A DNA stretch of 64,000 nucleotides from Eutrigla gurnardus (taxonomy: Eukaryota > Chordata > Actinopteri > Perciformes > Triglidae): positions 10,044,637 to 10,108,636 of the forward strand of contig OY741277.1 of assembly GCA_963514095.1 (NCBI GenBank), read 5' to 3'. A program made the position numbers and the translations under genes. The notes beneath the pieces are model-generated. The model searched no databases, had not been told where the DNA came from, and saw only the letters and a list, made by a program, of their open reading frames with translations. This document shows, piece after piece, positions 11,600-26,403 of this stretch (the stretch's first letter is position 1; each line of letters opens with the position of its first letter).

Positions 11600-14111
11600 C
11601 GGGGAGCCTCTTAGCAGCTGTGCTCCACCTAAATTGGCTACAGTGTAGTGGTGGCAGCATGGAGTTCCCTCCAGGTATAACACAGTCAGCCAAAACAGCA
11701 ACAGCAGGGCTGACAAGCCTGTCTCATGGATCTGGGCGTGACACTTCTCAGCCTCTATCTGTCTCACGCTCGCTGTCACGCTCTCAATACTAAATCTTAC
11801 AGCAAATCAAAGCGACAAGACGTTAGTCCCCTCGTACGGTTGTTAGCCAGATAAACGCTTCAGTTGTAATCTGCATTTAGCTGAGGAAGACGTTCTGCAC
11901 TTTTGCACCACTTGGATTGAAATCGCTCGTTTGAAGATTGGGGAGGTTGAAGGGTTGACTTTTGCAAGGAGGATAATGACGGGACGTCAATCAACTTTGT
12001 CTGTTTAGGAGTCGGGGCTTCGCTAGAGTTGGAATAATGAGGAAATATTATGAAGGGCAAGTCATTATTGCCACACAATACGAGTTAAGCCCTTTGGTAG
12101 TTTAAAAACTGCACAGGTATCAGTGAGGGAAATAAGAATTTTCATCTGATTCTTTGAAAAACTTGCATATGGTGCACCTGTGTCTTATAATAATCTCAGT
12201 GTAAGCCCAACATGTGCAAATGTGCTTCAGTTGTGCGGCATGATTGGAACTAAAGAAAATAATCCACAATAAATGTCATGCAAAGTATTTGACATTTATC
12301 TCTTCCAACACTGCCCTCGCTAAACGGCGTCCAGCTGAGGCACTCTGGCAGCATCATATCTGTGCCTGAAGGTTGATGAGCACATTTACCGCCCCCATAT
12401 CCACACACATCAGCTCTGCTGGTGAGATAAGCACTTCAACCCCCAGCTGACCCAAAGGGAAACCCTGCTGTCTGTATCATATCATCTCTCATGCCCCAGT
12501 ATTCCACCTTCATATACAATTGAGACATTCTGACATGATGCAACACTCGTATTTTACATTTATGAGTTTGTTAGTCTCATCGCAATCGAGCCCAAAGTAC
12601 CTCTATACACCAAACGAAAGACGAATATTTGTGCTACTATTATGGCAGAAGTAGAATCAACGTTATAAATGCAGTCAACAGGTTTAATTTGTCTTTTGGT
12701 CCAACAGAGCGTGTGTCCAACATCAACAACAACAACACCACTCAGCTGGAATAATGACTTTATTGGCTGTCACCTGCATAACCACTCCAGAAAAACGTCC
12801 ACCTGTAACATGGCAATTGATGTCACGTAACATCTATGAACCAGATCTAATAAATAGTTTTTTTTTTATTAGAGATATTGTGTGACACTGTGGTTATTGT
12901 GGTTTGCAAATAACCCACCAATTTTCACCTCGGTCTTAAGTGGGTTATTGTGAACTGCATATCCACCTTGATAATTAGATTTCTATAGTGGGATAAAAAA
13001 AAACAAACAAACAAACAAAAAAAAACTGTCCGAGAGTAGTTGCGGTCCAAAATCAGCCAGACAGCAAGGTTATCAGCTAAACCGTGGCACCATGAGAATA
13101 CATAGCGTTCCCTAAATCCTATTGTACCATGAAATGTCACAGCACATTAGCTACAAGAGGGATTACCCTTCCTTGAAAGTAAAAGAGGGAGGGAGGGAGC
13201 CATTGAGTGGGAGATAGGGAAACGGAGGGAGGAGAGGCTTCTACGCAGGGAGCCTATGGGAATGTGATGCTGTTGCATACAGGTAAGTGTGGGCTGAATA
13301 TAAAGCAGCTGCTGATCTGTAACCTGTTATTGCATCGCTATCCTTTGCTAACTATTTCCCCAAGTTTTCCTTCTGTCTCCTGTTCTCATTCTGCCTCCCT
13401 TCCTTTCCTCTTTCGTGCCACTGGTCATGATAATCTCTAGATCTTGATTTGGCAATGCTTATGAATCACACACACACACACACACAGCTTATCTATGGCT
13501 GGGAAGTTGAGCTCGGTTGGCAGAGTGAGACCAACAGCTTGTGGCTGTACTTTGGAAGAAAGCGAGAGTCAGCCTCTGCTGTTTCGTTTTTCCTCTCCAC
13601 TTTTGTCAGATTCCTGATTCCCCTCTGTCTGGTTTTGCCACTCTATCTGAAATCCGGTTGGACCTCCTCAGTCGAAGGAGTAATTGCTGAGAGAAAATGA
13701 AAGTGAACACTGAGGAGAATATGCAATCCAGGGTGGGAATTTGACATATGGATTTGAGAAAGGTTTCAGCGAACAGGGACCGGCGCTCTCTCTCCTACCA
13801 GGGAGTCAAACAACCCTCGTCTTATGAGCTTATTTTAGAAGTGCTTCGTATTTTCCTCCGCCTGCTTTCTTCTCCTCTCTGCCTTATCTGTGACTTAGTC
13901 CCCCTTGCTCTGATCCTCTACTTTATTTCCTCTGTGGCTCCTCTGCTGTTGTGCTTTAACTTTTTTGACCTAGCGTCCCCTCAAACCACCAAACAGCTCC
14001 AGACTGTAACCCACACCTCCTGGGCCTGCTCCACTTAGTGTCTTTGTGAATATAACTTCAGCTTTAGGCTCAAGGGAGGGAGATCAGTGTCATGTTATGT
14101 ACTGTGCATTA

Positions 14112-14113
<2 letters not shown>

Positions 14114-14142
<29 letters not shown>
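14114..14142. repeat. (TA)n microsatellite
   Basis: 29 bp of AT alternation, continued loosely by TATATATATTATG to 14158. Confidence 0.93.
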
Positions 14143-14724
14143 CTGTATATATATTATGTATAGCATACAGTGTGCTGCTGTGCCCACTGCAGTTCGTCTA
14201 GGGTTTAAGTATTTAGTCACAGTGTCCATAACATAACAAGAGACATCCACTGGTGGAATACATTGACTTTTGAAAATAATCCTTTGGATCAAATTACTGC
14301 AGTGCAGTTTTCACATCTGTCTTTTTGGTATTTCATACACGGTCAAATTGATCGGAGTGATCATTTTAACCTGCACTGCACAAGAGAGAAGCCCTTTAAG
14401 CATGTTAAAGCAGTCAAACTGAAAACACCAACATCAGATAACATTTGCATTCTCTTTCTATTCTCGACAAAACAAATAAAGAAACAGTAATTGCATGTCT
14501 TGAATGCAGGTGGGTCTCCCACCGTACTGGCTGAGAGACCCCTACATCATCGATTTCTTCTCTCGAGAGACAGCGAGGACTGAGAGAGACCTCCGCTGAG
14601 AGGATAATTCCAGGGTTGGAATTGGTAAGAGTGCTACACTTAGTATCTGCTGTCACAGTAGTGCACTGGATGCTCCTCCTGTTGTACTCGGTGCCTCCGC
14701 TGCATCTAATCTAGCAGTTGACAG

Positions 14725-14728
<4 letters not shown>

Positions 14729-14794
<66 letters not shown>
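14729..14794. repeat. (GT)n microsatellite
   Basis: 66 bp of pure TG. Confidence 0.97.
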
Positions 14795-14795
<1 letters not shown>

Positions 14796-17117
14796 TTTTA
14801 TCATACACATACGTGTTGCACATCTCATGCACCTGCATGTGTGCGTGCATGTGTGTCAGTTTTTACTACTACATAAAAATGGCATTTGAGTGAATAATTG
14901 CGCTGTCATGATGATTCATTGAGAGGTGTGAAGCAATGGGCTGTCAGTTAAATGAAGAAAGGCAGACCTACTTAGTGATGAGGGCAGAGGGGATTCAGGA
15001 GGCGCTGTATAAATAATGGGATTACAATAAAGCTACAAAAGTGGTAATGTCCATATATCAGGTACTAAGCGTGTGCAACGTGACTGCATGCTGCTTATCC
15101 AGGAGGAACATATAAATCTGCTGATATGAAATTATGTCCAATCTCCATTTAAAGATAAGGTCACCAGTGGACAAATAGGATGCAGGCATTGGAGATGATT
15201 TTGAGCAATGGGGGCACTTTAATAAGAATGTATTGTCTCGGGATTCCTCTAAAATGAGGGATGTGTCAAAAGTCAATCCATGTCACATCTCAAAGCACCA
15301 GAATACATATTTGTGATGGAAACAACGTAAGACGAGGAAGAAGAGATAAAGATTGATTAAAGATTGATATAAACAAGAAAATAGAGTGGTGTTAGTATTT
15401 GGATGGTTTAGGAAATCTGTTGCAACTCAGCCAACTTCAATAGTGTTGGAACGAGTCAGTCACCCTGAGTCATAGGTCAAACCCAAAACAGCACAGCAAC
15501 GGGAACCCTCACCAAACACCCACGGGTGCAGATATGAAGAGTCTAAAAACAACATCTAGCTTTGATGAGAATGTCTTCCTAATGTATCGTAGTGCTTCTG
15601 CGCCGATGCCTTTTAGTGCACATTGCATCAGGGACATTAATGGATAAAGTACATACTAAGTAAGCCTATAAATGCACACGTCAGCCATGCACTGTATACG
15701 CAGCGAGACAACCCAGCATGTGCATACGAGGTTGCAAACGTCCACGCGCGAGGAGATAATGCCTTCCAGGGTCTTAATTATTCATACAGGAAGTTAATTC
15801 AATGAAATATGCAGATTGCCGCTGTACCCCATGTAGCAGACTAATGTCTCTGTCTCATCCAGTGGTTCAGCACAAATGTCAGCACGGCGGCGGAGTTCAA
15901 GCAGCACCGAACAGAGACACGGAAAAAAAAGAAATTATTGTGAACTATTATTTTGCTTCAATTATCAGTCACCTTTCTGCCAAACGGTGACAGCCCACAG
16001 ACTCCTACTCATCCTGTGGTGTTTTAAGCACTGCTTTGTTAATAATAGAGGCCAGATGATTGTTAAACGCCCCGTCAATACTAATGTGAGCCTCTGCTGC
16101 TCTTTAAACCCTGGCTAAAGAGCAGTGGGATATCAATATTTGAAAAAAAGAGCACGGACGGATGACTTTGTCGAAATGTACGGGCGGTGTTAATACTTTT
16201 GAAGCCGTCGAGTTGTCTGTTCAAGTTAAATCCATCACACCTCGGGCACTTAAAGCCACATTAAATGTTATTTTCACCCTCAACTGTCAGTCTCCTCCAC
16301 ACGGAGAGCCTAACACAGAAAGACAGTTCTGCAAACGACTTAGCCAATGAACTATTATTGTTGGAGACTACCATGACTTAAACAGTGGGGTATCGGGGTA
16401 GGGGAGCTTCAATATGCAGTAATTCAGCCTCCTACTGGCAGAAACGGCAAGATCACAAGTATATTAAAGGATGGGGGGAAAAGCTGCAAAATCTATTTTC
16501 CTATCTCCTTCACCGAGATAAAGAATCTGTATTCTATCGGTATCGGGATGTGCAGAACTGCAGATGACACTGTAAAGCCTCCATACCACCCCTCCACAAT
16601 GGCATTTCGCCGTGGTAACATACACAGTGTACAGCACAGGATATTGCCGAGATGTCAGAATTGCGATTAGTGTCCTCGGTGCTGTTATAGCGGCTGCTAA
16701 TCTGCTGCTTTATTGTACAGCTGCACCAATATCAGCAGCAGTGAAACCGCAGCCAAAAGTTGCGAGCACAAAATCCCAAATCGAACGTCCTCAGCGTCGT
16801 CACACAAGTAGTCCACACACACACACACACACATGCACACACAGTACAGAGTGCGCTGAAAGGCCAGGCAATACAACACGCCTCAGTAGTGTGTGCCAGC
16901 CTAATCTAGTCAGGCCTTTTATCCCATCTCCTCCGTCCACTTCCACTTAAATCAACACTTCACTGAGAGCTACAAAGCTAGTTTGCACCCTCGGCACACA
17001 CGTACACATGCGCGCGGGCACACGCTTCACTTCTCCTCCTTCGTTGTTAGTCTCTGTTTATCTCTCACGTTGGCACTCTCGCCTCATCTCACTGCGTCTC
17101 AGGCACAAACACTTTCC

Positions 17118-17118
<1 letters not shown>

Positions 17119-17149
<31 letters not shown>
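17119..17149. repeat. (CA)n microsatellite
   Basis: 31 bp of pure CA. Confidence 0.95.
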
Positions 17150-17151
<2 letters not shown>

Positions 17152-17826
17152 CGGTCGGTCACGCACACCAAAACATACTTGCACACAACTTTGAAAAAGA
17201 CTGGTAGTCTCTGAGGAGAGCCGCCAGTGTGAATGAATAGAAGCTGGATGCAGCTTTACAATCTGTGCCCAGTCAACTGGGTTGGCCATTGCCCAGGCTG
17301 AGAGTTGGTACCCAAGAAAGTAATTATCCACCGAACAAAAGTATGACTGTACATTTGCAGCCACTACCGAGGTCTTCTCGAACACCAAGCAAGTTCTAAA
17401 GAATGACACAGGTCACTCTTAGGACACACTATTGTTAAAAAAAAAAGCATTTTCCTGGACTGTCCACCCGTTTGGAAAAGGTTTATGTTGAGGAGAGGAA
17501 AATATCAGTTTCATAGTTAAAAGAGATGTTCTGCTGGTGAGGTAGACGGAGAAGTCATGCAGGGTTAAATCTAAATATTTCTTTACGGAGGGGGGGGGGG
17601 GGTTTGGGTGGAATCCCAGGAGAAGCAGCAGGCCGACAGGAAGTGCAACTCGAACCGTGTTTATAAGTATCAGTGTCTTTATTCATAAATGTCACATTGA
17701 AATGTCACAAACACAGTAGCGGCCTGCCAACAGGCAACGCAACATGGTGATTTGGTGATATACTATCTTTAGAAAATCACTGGCATATGAGTAAGGCACA
17801 CAAACAATCTCTTTCTCTCCCTCACT

Positions 17827-17828
<2 letters not shown>

Positions 17829-17911
<83 letters not shown>
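17829..17911. repeat. (CA)n microsatellite
   Basis: 83 bp of pure CA; a second, 44-bp CA run follows at 17990-18033, only 78 bp away. Confidence 0.97.
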
Positions 17912-17913
<2 letters not shown>

Positions 17914-17988
17914 AAACTTAATATATAAACAGCTTACTTCGTTATTAGTGACCAGTCGCTTTGGATGTGCTCCCTGCAATCAGCAACA

Positions 17989-18035
<47 letters not shown>

Positions 18036-18149
18036 AACGTAGACAGCTCTGATAAAAGCATGAGGGCTCTGAAAAGTAATTTGACTGGGGCCCAACAAAA
18101 GGAGTGTTTCCCTAGGATAATCCCTAGCTGGGACTGCAGGGGTTCTTTA

Positions 18150-18310
<161 letters not shown>

Positions 18311-20467
18311 GCTTGAACCCTGGAGAGTGGGTGTCTGTTTGTGTGTTTGTACTTGTGAATTTGTGTGTGTGTGTGTGTGTGTGGGATCAAGCTGAGCAGG
18401 GAGGATTTTATTCAGGATTTCATTAGCAGGGAATAGGAGATGTTTGGCCCGGCCAGCCACCTCTGGCTCAGGGACAAGAGTGTGTCTGTAACCCGGCTAA
18501 ACTGTCTGTAAGGGCAAACACTGTGGCAGTTTTATAGAGTCTAACTGTGTTTCTTTATATATTCCTCTCGGACTGGAAGAGAATAAGTACAGAGGTTGAG
18601 CTCCAGAGTTTGTTCACACTTGGAGCTGTCTATGCTGCTCGGTACAAAAACATGTATCCTGTGTGCTTGTAAGTGACACGGATTTAAACGCTGTCATAGT
18701 TTAGCAGTCAGTAAGGCGAGACACTGGACTATGGAGGAGATGAATATGTATCGGTGGAATGCATCGTCATTTTTCTTTTCTCGCTCATTGTTGTTGTTAT
18801 TCTTTAATATCGATGAGAGCATGTGGTAACATTGTAAGAAAACAATAGAAATTAAAATAAATAGAAATGTGTGTTTTGGATTTGATGCTCATGCCTCTCT
18901 GGAATCTTGAGGGATGGAGGCCTCGTGTATTATCTGTTAAACATTCTGCGTATATTTATCTTTCAGGTTACAGATATCGCACTTTGTTGGCAACTGTAAT
19001 GTTGCTCAGAGGTGGCAGCTTTCTTTTAGTTTGGGAATTAGTATTGGGAATACACGATATGCATGCATTCAAACAGACAGGCACACATGCACATGACAAT
19101 CCTTGTATCCTGCAGTTATTTGGCCCACAAAAGGTGTGTCAATAGCAGGACTTTACTGTGGGCTTTAACTATAGTGTGTGCTTTATGGTTTTAAGGCAAA
19201 TATGTGTAAAATACAGGGATGTTACAATGAGCACTGTGACTTTATTTGCACCGTGTGCAGCCTAAAGTCTAACACTACGGGCTCAGGTTGGATTTATAGG
19301 TAACACAAGGGGTTAACAGAAGCCCCGCTGCTGATACCTAGGGCGTAGTTTTTGACTTATAGTATAGATTTCACCCATTGATAGATAGCACCGCCACTAG
19401 AAGGATGTTTCATCAATAAATGTGAGACGGTGATGGAGACGAGGGATCTCAGTGAGCTGAATGTGGTGCAGGAGACAGCTTTTAAAAGATCCGTGTTCCT
19501 GAAAAGGAGAATAAAATTGAGTCTTTTTTTTTCAATCACAATGCCTGCTAAGCATCACTTTGTAAGCCACAACGTTACCCCGTAACATGTTTAACTATAA
19601 GTCAAGGCTTACAGCAACACTTCATGTTTCTTATCATACCAATATGTATTTATTTTATTTATTTAAATTTAAATTCAGCTTTGGTACCCACATATAGTAA
19701 TTATTAGAGTAGCACAGAATATCAGTGATAAACAATGATTGTACTGCAAATCTTATGGAAGAGAGAAAGCTGGGCGGATGTCATGGAAACTGTAAGGTGT
19801 GTGAAATGAAATGTAGATATGAAATGCATATTTATAGTCAGTGCTGTTGGAACACCTGACCAGGTGTGGCTCATTAACTGGGGAGGAGGACAAAAAAAAA
19901 TGTACGGGCTCATCAAGTCCCCGAGAGGTTGGGACTTCCTTCCACGATATGTAGCAAAAGATAATGATTAAGGAGCAATGATAAGGAATCTTTTTCACAT
20001 TTTCTCCACTGAAGAGTCCGACTCTCTTTACTACAGCTATCAATACCCGTATTACCCTCTGCCCTCCACAAATGGATGGATTCAACAGGTCCACTCTGTT
20101 GGAGGATGTTACAAATGGTTCTGTGAAATGTAAAGATGCCGAAGTAGCCGGAGAGAGCAGGGTAAATGACAAAATGACTGGAACGCGTTAAAGATCGATT
20201 CACACTAACTGTGTAAAAAGGAATTCAGGGGAGGGATTTTCCTTTAACATCTCTGACCTGCGCTGCTCTGAGACAACGTGACAAAATAGACACAGTAAAA
20301 GATACAAGATGAAGAGTGAGAGTGAGGACGGAGAAGAAGGAGGGGAGAGAAGGGAGCGACATCGAAGTAGGATATGGAACAAGATATGGGGGGAAATCCC
20401 TCAGGCCATTCTTTCAATTATCTCTCTGGTCCCTGTTGTAGGAGATCACTCGCCCACCAATGCACAA

Positions 20468-20615
<148 letters not shown>

Positions 20616-22091
20616 CTCCCCACCAAATGAGAAACGGAAATGCGCCGACCAAATCCCCATGTTGACGGTAATAATGACATCATGCAAACAAGAAGCAGTC
20701 TGAATAGAATGCAGGAGTGCTCGACAATACTTGTTGAAACATCAGCTTTGTCGATTTTCTTTTGTATTCTCTCCTTGAAATTATTTTTACACCAGACAAC
20801 CAGGAACAGGGTGAGACAGGCTTTTTAAATACAAAAATGAAATTTAATAAAAAGTGAATACAGATGACTAATAGATGTTATGTTTGAAGAAAGTCTTTAA
20901 TTTAGCCGGCTTTCATAAAAAAGATAGAATCTTATTTATCAAGTAACTAAACAAGCATCCTCATTACACAGGATCAAGTAATGCACAATTTGAGGAGGGA
21001 GATAATGAAATTCCTAATCACAGTATCTGTGACAGCACGTAGGTGTAATAAATGCAGGCAACATCTGCCCATGTGTGATGTACTGCCTGACTCATGTCCC
21101 TTGCCCACACTGTGCAAACAGCTCGACACAGGGATATCACGGATAGCGGGGCTCCCACACAGGTCGGCTAATGATATGAAGCTAAGAACCAGCCCTAAGA
21201 ACCAACACAGAGCAGACGTCCTTTATCACCAAAACGCACTAATATGTGCACAAATACAGGGGAAGTGTTGAAGAGGTGTTGAAACAAGAAGTGTATTCTC
21301 TGCAGAAAGCTGGAGGTGAGTGAACGTTTGGATGCTGAAACCTGGATCCTACCATACCAGCACGCGACACCATTCTAGAGACTTGAAAATGTTTTTGTTA
21401 TTTCTCTCACTTACACATTTGGTGTGTACATACATCTTACTTACTTAGATCGAGGTATTAGTCTGTTGGGTCAAAGGCACACTGCAAACACTGCAATGTC
21501 CAACTATGTCCTTGAATATCAAGTACGTGTAATAAAGGTTCTCTACATGAATATCTATTGTCTTCATAGGGCTCTCAACATGGAGAAATATAAGCTGGAT
21601 GCTAACGAGGCTAACAGCATGAACAGTGCAAACAATAGCATCAGTGTGGACCAGAGGGTCGGCGCTACACGTCCGCTGATGTTGTTTTTTGCGGCTATAT
21701 TAATGCTCTAAATGCCGTATAGAACCTTTAAACATCAACATAGACCGTGTAGTCATCTTTCAACCTGTTCTATTAATGAATCAATGTGTGCACTCAGGAC
21801 TGTAAAGAAAAGTAAAAGGCCATTCCATATAATGCAGAGATACTGGCATTTGTAAAAACCTAGACAGAGTCTCCTATCTCTAGAAACTAGATCAGCTTCT
21901 CGGCCAGGGGCCATACCCCCTACACTGCACATTATACACACACACACACACTTAAAATAGCTAACAGCTTGAGGTTGTGCTCTTTGTCTCTCCCTTTTCA
22001 TCCCCAGATAAAGTCTTTGTCAGGCAGTTAGCGCGGTGTTCTAAAAGCTGGCACACTTATGGCAAGAAGTGTACATCTCAAAAGAGTTGTA

Positions 22092-22092
<1 letters not shown>

Positions 22093-22122
<30 letters not shown>

Positions 22123-22140
22123 CGTGTGTGTGTGTGTGTA
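22093..22140. repeat. (TA)/(GT)n microsatellite
   Basis: Short TA start, then GT with one GC interruption; a poly-T run follows. Confidence 0.92.
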
Positions 22141-23903
22141 TGTTTTTTTTTAGCCCTCAGTATTTCAGTTGCTGCTTCCTGTATGTAAATGCAGCTGTAA
22201 ACATGATTTGCTAAAACATCTGGAATTGTATTTGCCGCTAGACAATATTAGATCATTGAACGTTCTATTAGGAAGGGTCAGGGACTGTTGGGGCCTTCAG
22301 CAGTTTAAGGCAGGGAAGCTCTATGGGGGGGTCAAGTTACGATGATGCTTTTTCAATAGAAAATCATCATTAAAACAATTTTAAAAAACAATTCAGATTC
22401 CAGATATATTTATTTATATATTAAATCAGTTGTCACGGTCCCTGCCAAGTTCAGATGCAACTTCATGCTCAGCAGCCCGTCTCCCCACCCCCACCCCCAC
22501 CAATGAACCAGTCCTTCTCTCAACTGAAGAATGTGAGGACCATTGTGTTGGATGACATGTTAGTTGGTAGTAAGTGAAATTTTGGTTATGATGTGATTAC
22601 AAATTAGATTGTATCCCAGGATATACAATAATTAGTGTTAAGAGAATTTTCCATTAAAATTACATTTAGACTGGAAAAGATGGCATTGAACACATTTCTT
22701 ATACAGGGTAGCTGTCTTCATCAAATGGTGAATACCACAGTGTGCAGAATATTGCACATTTGCACAATGTTATATTTTCATAGCTCACAGTCAGTTAACA
22801 TTGTACAGCACTGGACTCCCAAACAGCTGCAAGCCTGCAAAGTGAGTGATTTAAAGCACTGAATAGATCGATTGGGTTCTTGAGGTGTGGTTGCAGCAAT
22901 TGTGCAGGGTTGGCATGGCCTGTGGTGGTGGAGCCCAATGTGACATCTTTTCACGGGGCCCAAAATGCCCAGCGGCGGCCCTGGTTTGAGGGAGAGGGCC
23001 CTGACAGGAGCTTTTAAAAGGCAGAGAATCCATTAGACAAGGGTCGCTACAAAGTGGCAAACTATTAAAAATGCAGCAGCACCATTATTTCTTGACCCCG
23101 CCGACAACTACTGTCTCCTTCACTGCATCGCTCTTTATTTCCCTTTGGATCTCTATCTCTTCTTTTGAATTCTTTTTGCCACCGCCATCTGTTCTCTTTC
23201 TGTATCTCACTCTGCTCTCTCCTTCGTCTCCTTCACAATCCTTTTTTTTTTTTTAACTCCTCCACATATTTTCTATTACAAAACTGGCAGGGGTGAGCCT
23301 CTCTCACCCCTTGGTGCTTTTGCTGACCCGCTCAAGCTTTATCACTCCTATTCAACATAGCGAGGTGCTGGTCAACATTCGCTACTGTACTGGGACAAGA
23401 ATAGAACAACCCACGGAGAATAATAAATGGACATATATGGGTGGTTAGGAGAGTCCCTTTTAAGCAGTAAAAACTACCCAGGCCCAGCAAACTGAACAGA
23501 TGGTAGTAGAGGGAGAGAGAGGGGGGAGGGAGAGAGGGAGAGAGAGCGAGAGAGCGAGAGCGAGAGAGACCAGAACACAGTGGGAGCCAGGCAGGAAAAG
23601 AGAGATAGAGAGGGGCAGAGAAAAAGCAGGGAAGGGAAGAAGAGTTTTGGTTAGAGCATTAGAAGAAGGCAACACAAGGATATTCTCCATCCTCTACACT
23701 GGTGTGTGACGTTATCAACAGCAGAGCTGAGAAGCCGAATAGACGGGTCTTAAACAACAAGCACATGATAATATTGTTGGTAGTAAAACTACAACTGATG
23801 CAGGCAGGCAGATGTGTGAGGAGAAACAGGGCATGAGCAGAATGCATGCTATAAACCCTATACCCTGTTTACTCTGCACACTATACACACACTATTCGGT
23901 TTC

Positions 23904-23929
23904 TGTGTGTGTGTGTGTGTGTGTGTGTG
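23904..23929. repeat. (GT)n microsatellite
   Basis: 26 bp of GT followed by two ATGTGTG units. Confidence 0.93.
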
Positions 23930-24115
23930 ATGTGTGATGTGTGCTGCATAATTTATGGTCGCTGTTTCTGCTAAGGCAGAGTACTTTATGTTTGACAAGA
24001 GGAGGAACAGAAGCTTGGAAGGAAACAAGGAAGGAAGGAAGTGATAGTAAAGGGAGGATGGAAAGCGTATGAGTTAATCACTTTTTCTGGTCTCTTTGCA
24101 CATGCATATCTCCAC

Positions 24116-24118
<3 letters not shown>

Positions 24119-24180
<62 letters not shown>
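24119..24180. repeat. (GT)n microsatellite
   Basis: 62 bp of pure GT. Confidence 0.97.
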
Positions 24181-24182
<2 letters not shown>

Positions 24183-24625
24183 GTCTCTCCCACCTACATT
24201 TACGATGTTTACTCAGCTTAGCCAGAAACTGACCACATTTCTCGAGCGCATAATATAATAGAGAGTAATTGAATGTGAAAAGCTCATTTTTGAAGGATGG
24301 ACTATTCCATTTAGGCGTCCGGGCGTGTCCGCATGTGCCATTACTTTGATATCAGCCAAATGCTGTTTCTCATTACCCTAATTAAAGCTCCTCGTGTGCC
24401 ACTGAGCGTATTAGCAAACTGATCTGCAGCAAACTAATGATCGGCCCGTTGATAATGTGACTTTTTTTTATTCAGCTTCTCTCTTATCTCGCTCTTAAGA
24501 AGATAGAAAGATTCACATCCTCAGTCAATCATCATCAGAGGCTGAAAAGATTAAAATCTTGGATAGCACTACTACATTCAGAGGCACAACCATTGGTGCA
24601 TATACCGGCCCGGCGTCACTATGTT

Positions 24626-24646
24626 ATGTATGCATAATGCATACAT
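24626..24646. repeat. Perfect 10-bp inverted repeat, POU-like
   Basis: ATGTATGCAT A ATGCATACAT: perfect arms with a one-base centre. Each arm contains ATGCAT, half of a palindromic POU-factor element. It could also be chance DNA in an AT-rich region. Confidence 0.6.
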
Positions 24647-25283
24647 GTCTTAAGTCATTTTGCTTATTATCATGACACATTGTTTTACTTTGGTTCTGTT
24701 TGAATTCACAACATCTTTTTAACGCCGTATATCGGTATGTAAGACATTGGGAATGAGAACGGGCCGTTAAATGACCCGTAAAAAGCTTAAAATACGTAGA
24801 AGAAATGTCCTTAAAAGGGGCGTGCAATATATACACTCCCCGATGAGATCACGTTGCATACGCAGATGAAGGTTCATAAAGGCAAGAGATGTAAAGTGAT
24901 GTGCATAGTCAACGTTGAACAAATAATGTTTAAGATAAGAGAAATGAAGGCGTACGGGGAGATGTGATGGACCGGCTAGGAATATTTGCTTTGCACTTTA
25001 ATTTGGTCCGACTGGGGGATTCCACAGACTGGATTTTCTGGAACATATAAGAAAAATGTTTTCAGTAGACTATTAAATCATGCCCTCTAAATGACAGAAT
25101 GGGCTTTAACCATACGCCGACTGAAACTAGACCCCTGAGGCCACTCAGAGAAACCTAAACATTGACTGTACTTGATAAATGAATGATAGCAGTTATACCC
25201 TGCGGTTAAATTTTAACTAATCACACAGAGAACGCAACAATGCAGCTGTGCTTCAGCATCAACCCTCCCCCTGATCCCCTCCA

Positions 25284-25329
25284 GCCCTCTTATAGCCTTG
25301 ATTAAAGGCCACTGGGCTCATAAGAGGGC
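25284..25329. repeat. Inverted repeat with 17-nt loop
   Basis: Arms GCCCTCTTATAGCC (25284-25297) and GGCTCATAAGAGGGC (25315-25329) pair over 14 positions with one bulge; the loop contains ATTAAAGGCC. It is too short for a normal pre-miRNA. Confidence 0.7.
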
Positions 25330-25692
25330 ACACTGTCCCTTCCCGCCCACCACTAATGTACACTAACTGTACCTATAGGCCATTATGGAGGCAGAGCATG
25401 AGCAATTCTCCGTTTAATGGCCGCACATTCGCGCACACTCTGTCATCTGGCTAAGCATTGTTAGTTTAAGCTAGTCATTTCATTACTGCCTTTGTGTGAA
25501 CGTGGTGCATGTGTGTGCTTTTTGTGAGAGCGTGCTCTTGTGTTTAAAGATTGCTATTGTAAGACGGTGAGGGCAGCGTGCACACGCACACACTCACACA
25601 TGATTGATTTCCACAGGAGGAGAGCCTCCACTCTCTGGAATCAAGATTAATAAGAGGCCATTTACATCTCCAATCAGATCAGTGAGCACCAG

Positions 25693-25696
<4 letters not shown>

Positions 25697-25774
<78 letters not shown>
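25697..25774. repeat. (GA)n microsatellite
   Basis: About 78 bp of AG with one ACAG interruption near 25755; purine-only on the plus strand. Confidence 0.97.
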
Positions 25775-25902
25775 GTGGAAAGTGTGAGAAAGAGCTACAA
25801 AAAGAGCACACAGTAAATACAACCGGCAAGTCTTTGTCTACTCTTGTCAGCCTGAAAACCACCTGCACACATACATTCACAGCCACATACACGCAAGCAT
25901 AA

Positions 25903-26014
25903 ACACACACACACACACACTCCTCATATTTGAAGTCAGAGAGCAGCACAGACGGATCAAACACTGGGTTGTTGTCAAGGTCCATGTTGACGTAAAACTG
26001 AGCTATTCTACCCC

Positions 26015-26059
<45 letters not shown>

Positions 26060-26142
26060 AACTGTTCCTCTGGGACCCGCTAGAGGTTTAATGACAGCAA
26101 GCTGCACAGAGAAGGGGTCAGGTTGGGGAGTCTCTGTTCACT

Positions 26143-26181
<39 letters not shown>

Positions 26182-26362
26182 TCTCAGGATACACACCCAC
26201 ATTTACAGACTTGCACATACACAAAAGTGAGTAAATATATTCAGTCCACACCCATCCTCACATTGACGGACAAAGTTTCAGGCTCATGTACAGTCACGGA
26301 CACAAAGCTGACATGCACATACAGGTTATATTCATATATGGATAGATATGCGAACGCACACA

Positions 26363-26402
<40 letters not shown>
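25903..26402. repeat. Cluster of four (CA)n microsatellites
   Basis: CA runs at 25903-25920, 26018-26055, 26145-26175 and 26357-26402 lie in 500 bp, just after the (GA)n tract at 25.7 kb. Confidence 0.95.

Positions 26403-26403
<1 letters not shown>

Noticed and set aside
22940..22985. GGGGCCCAAAATGCCCAGCGGCGGCCCTGG as a transposon end
   Set aside because: Reminiscent of known teleost transposon termini, but no second end or target duplication found.
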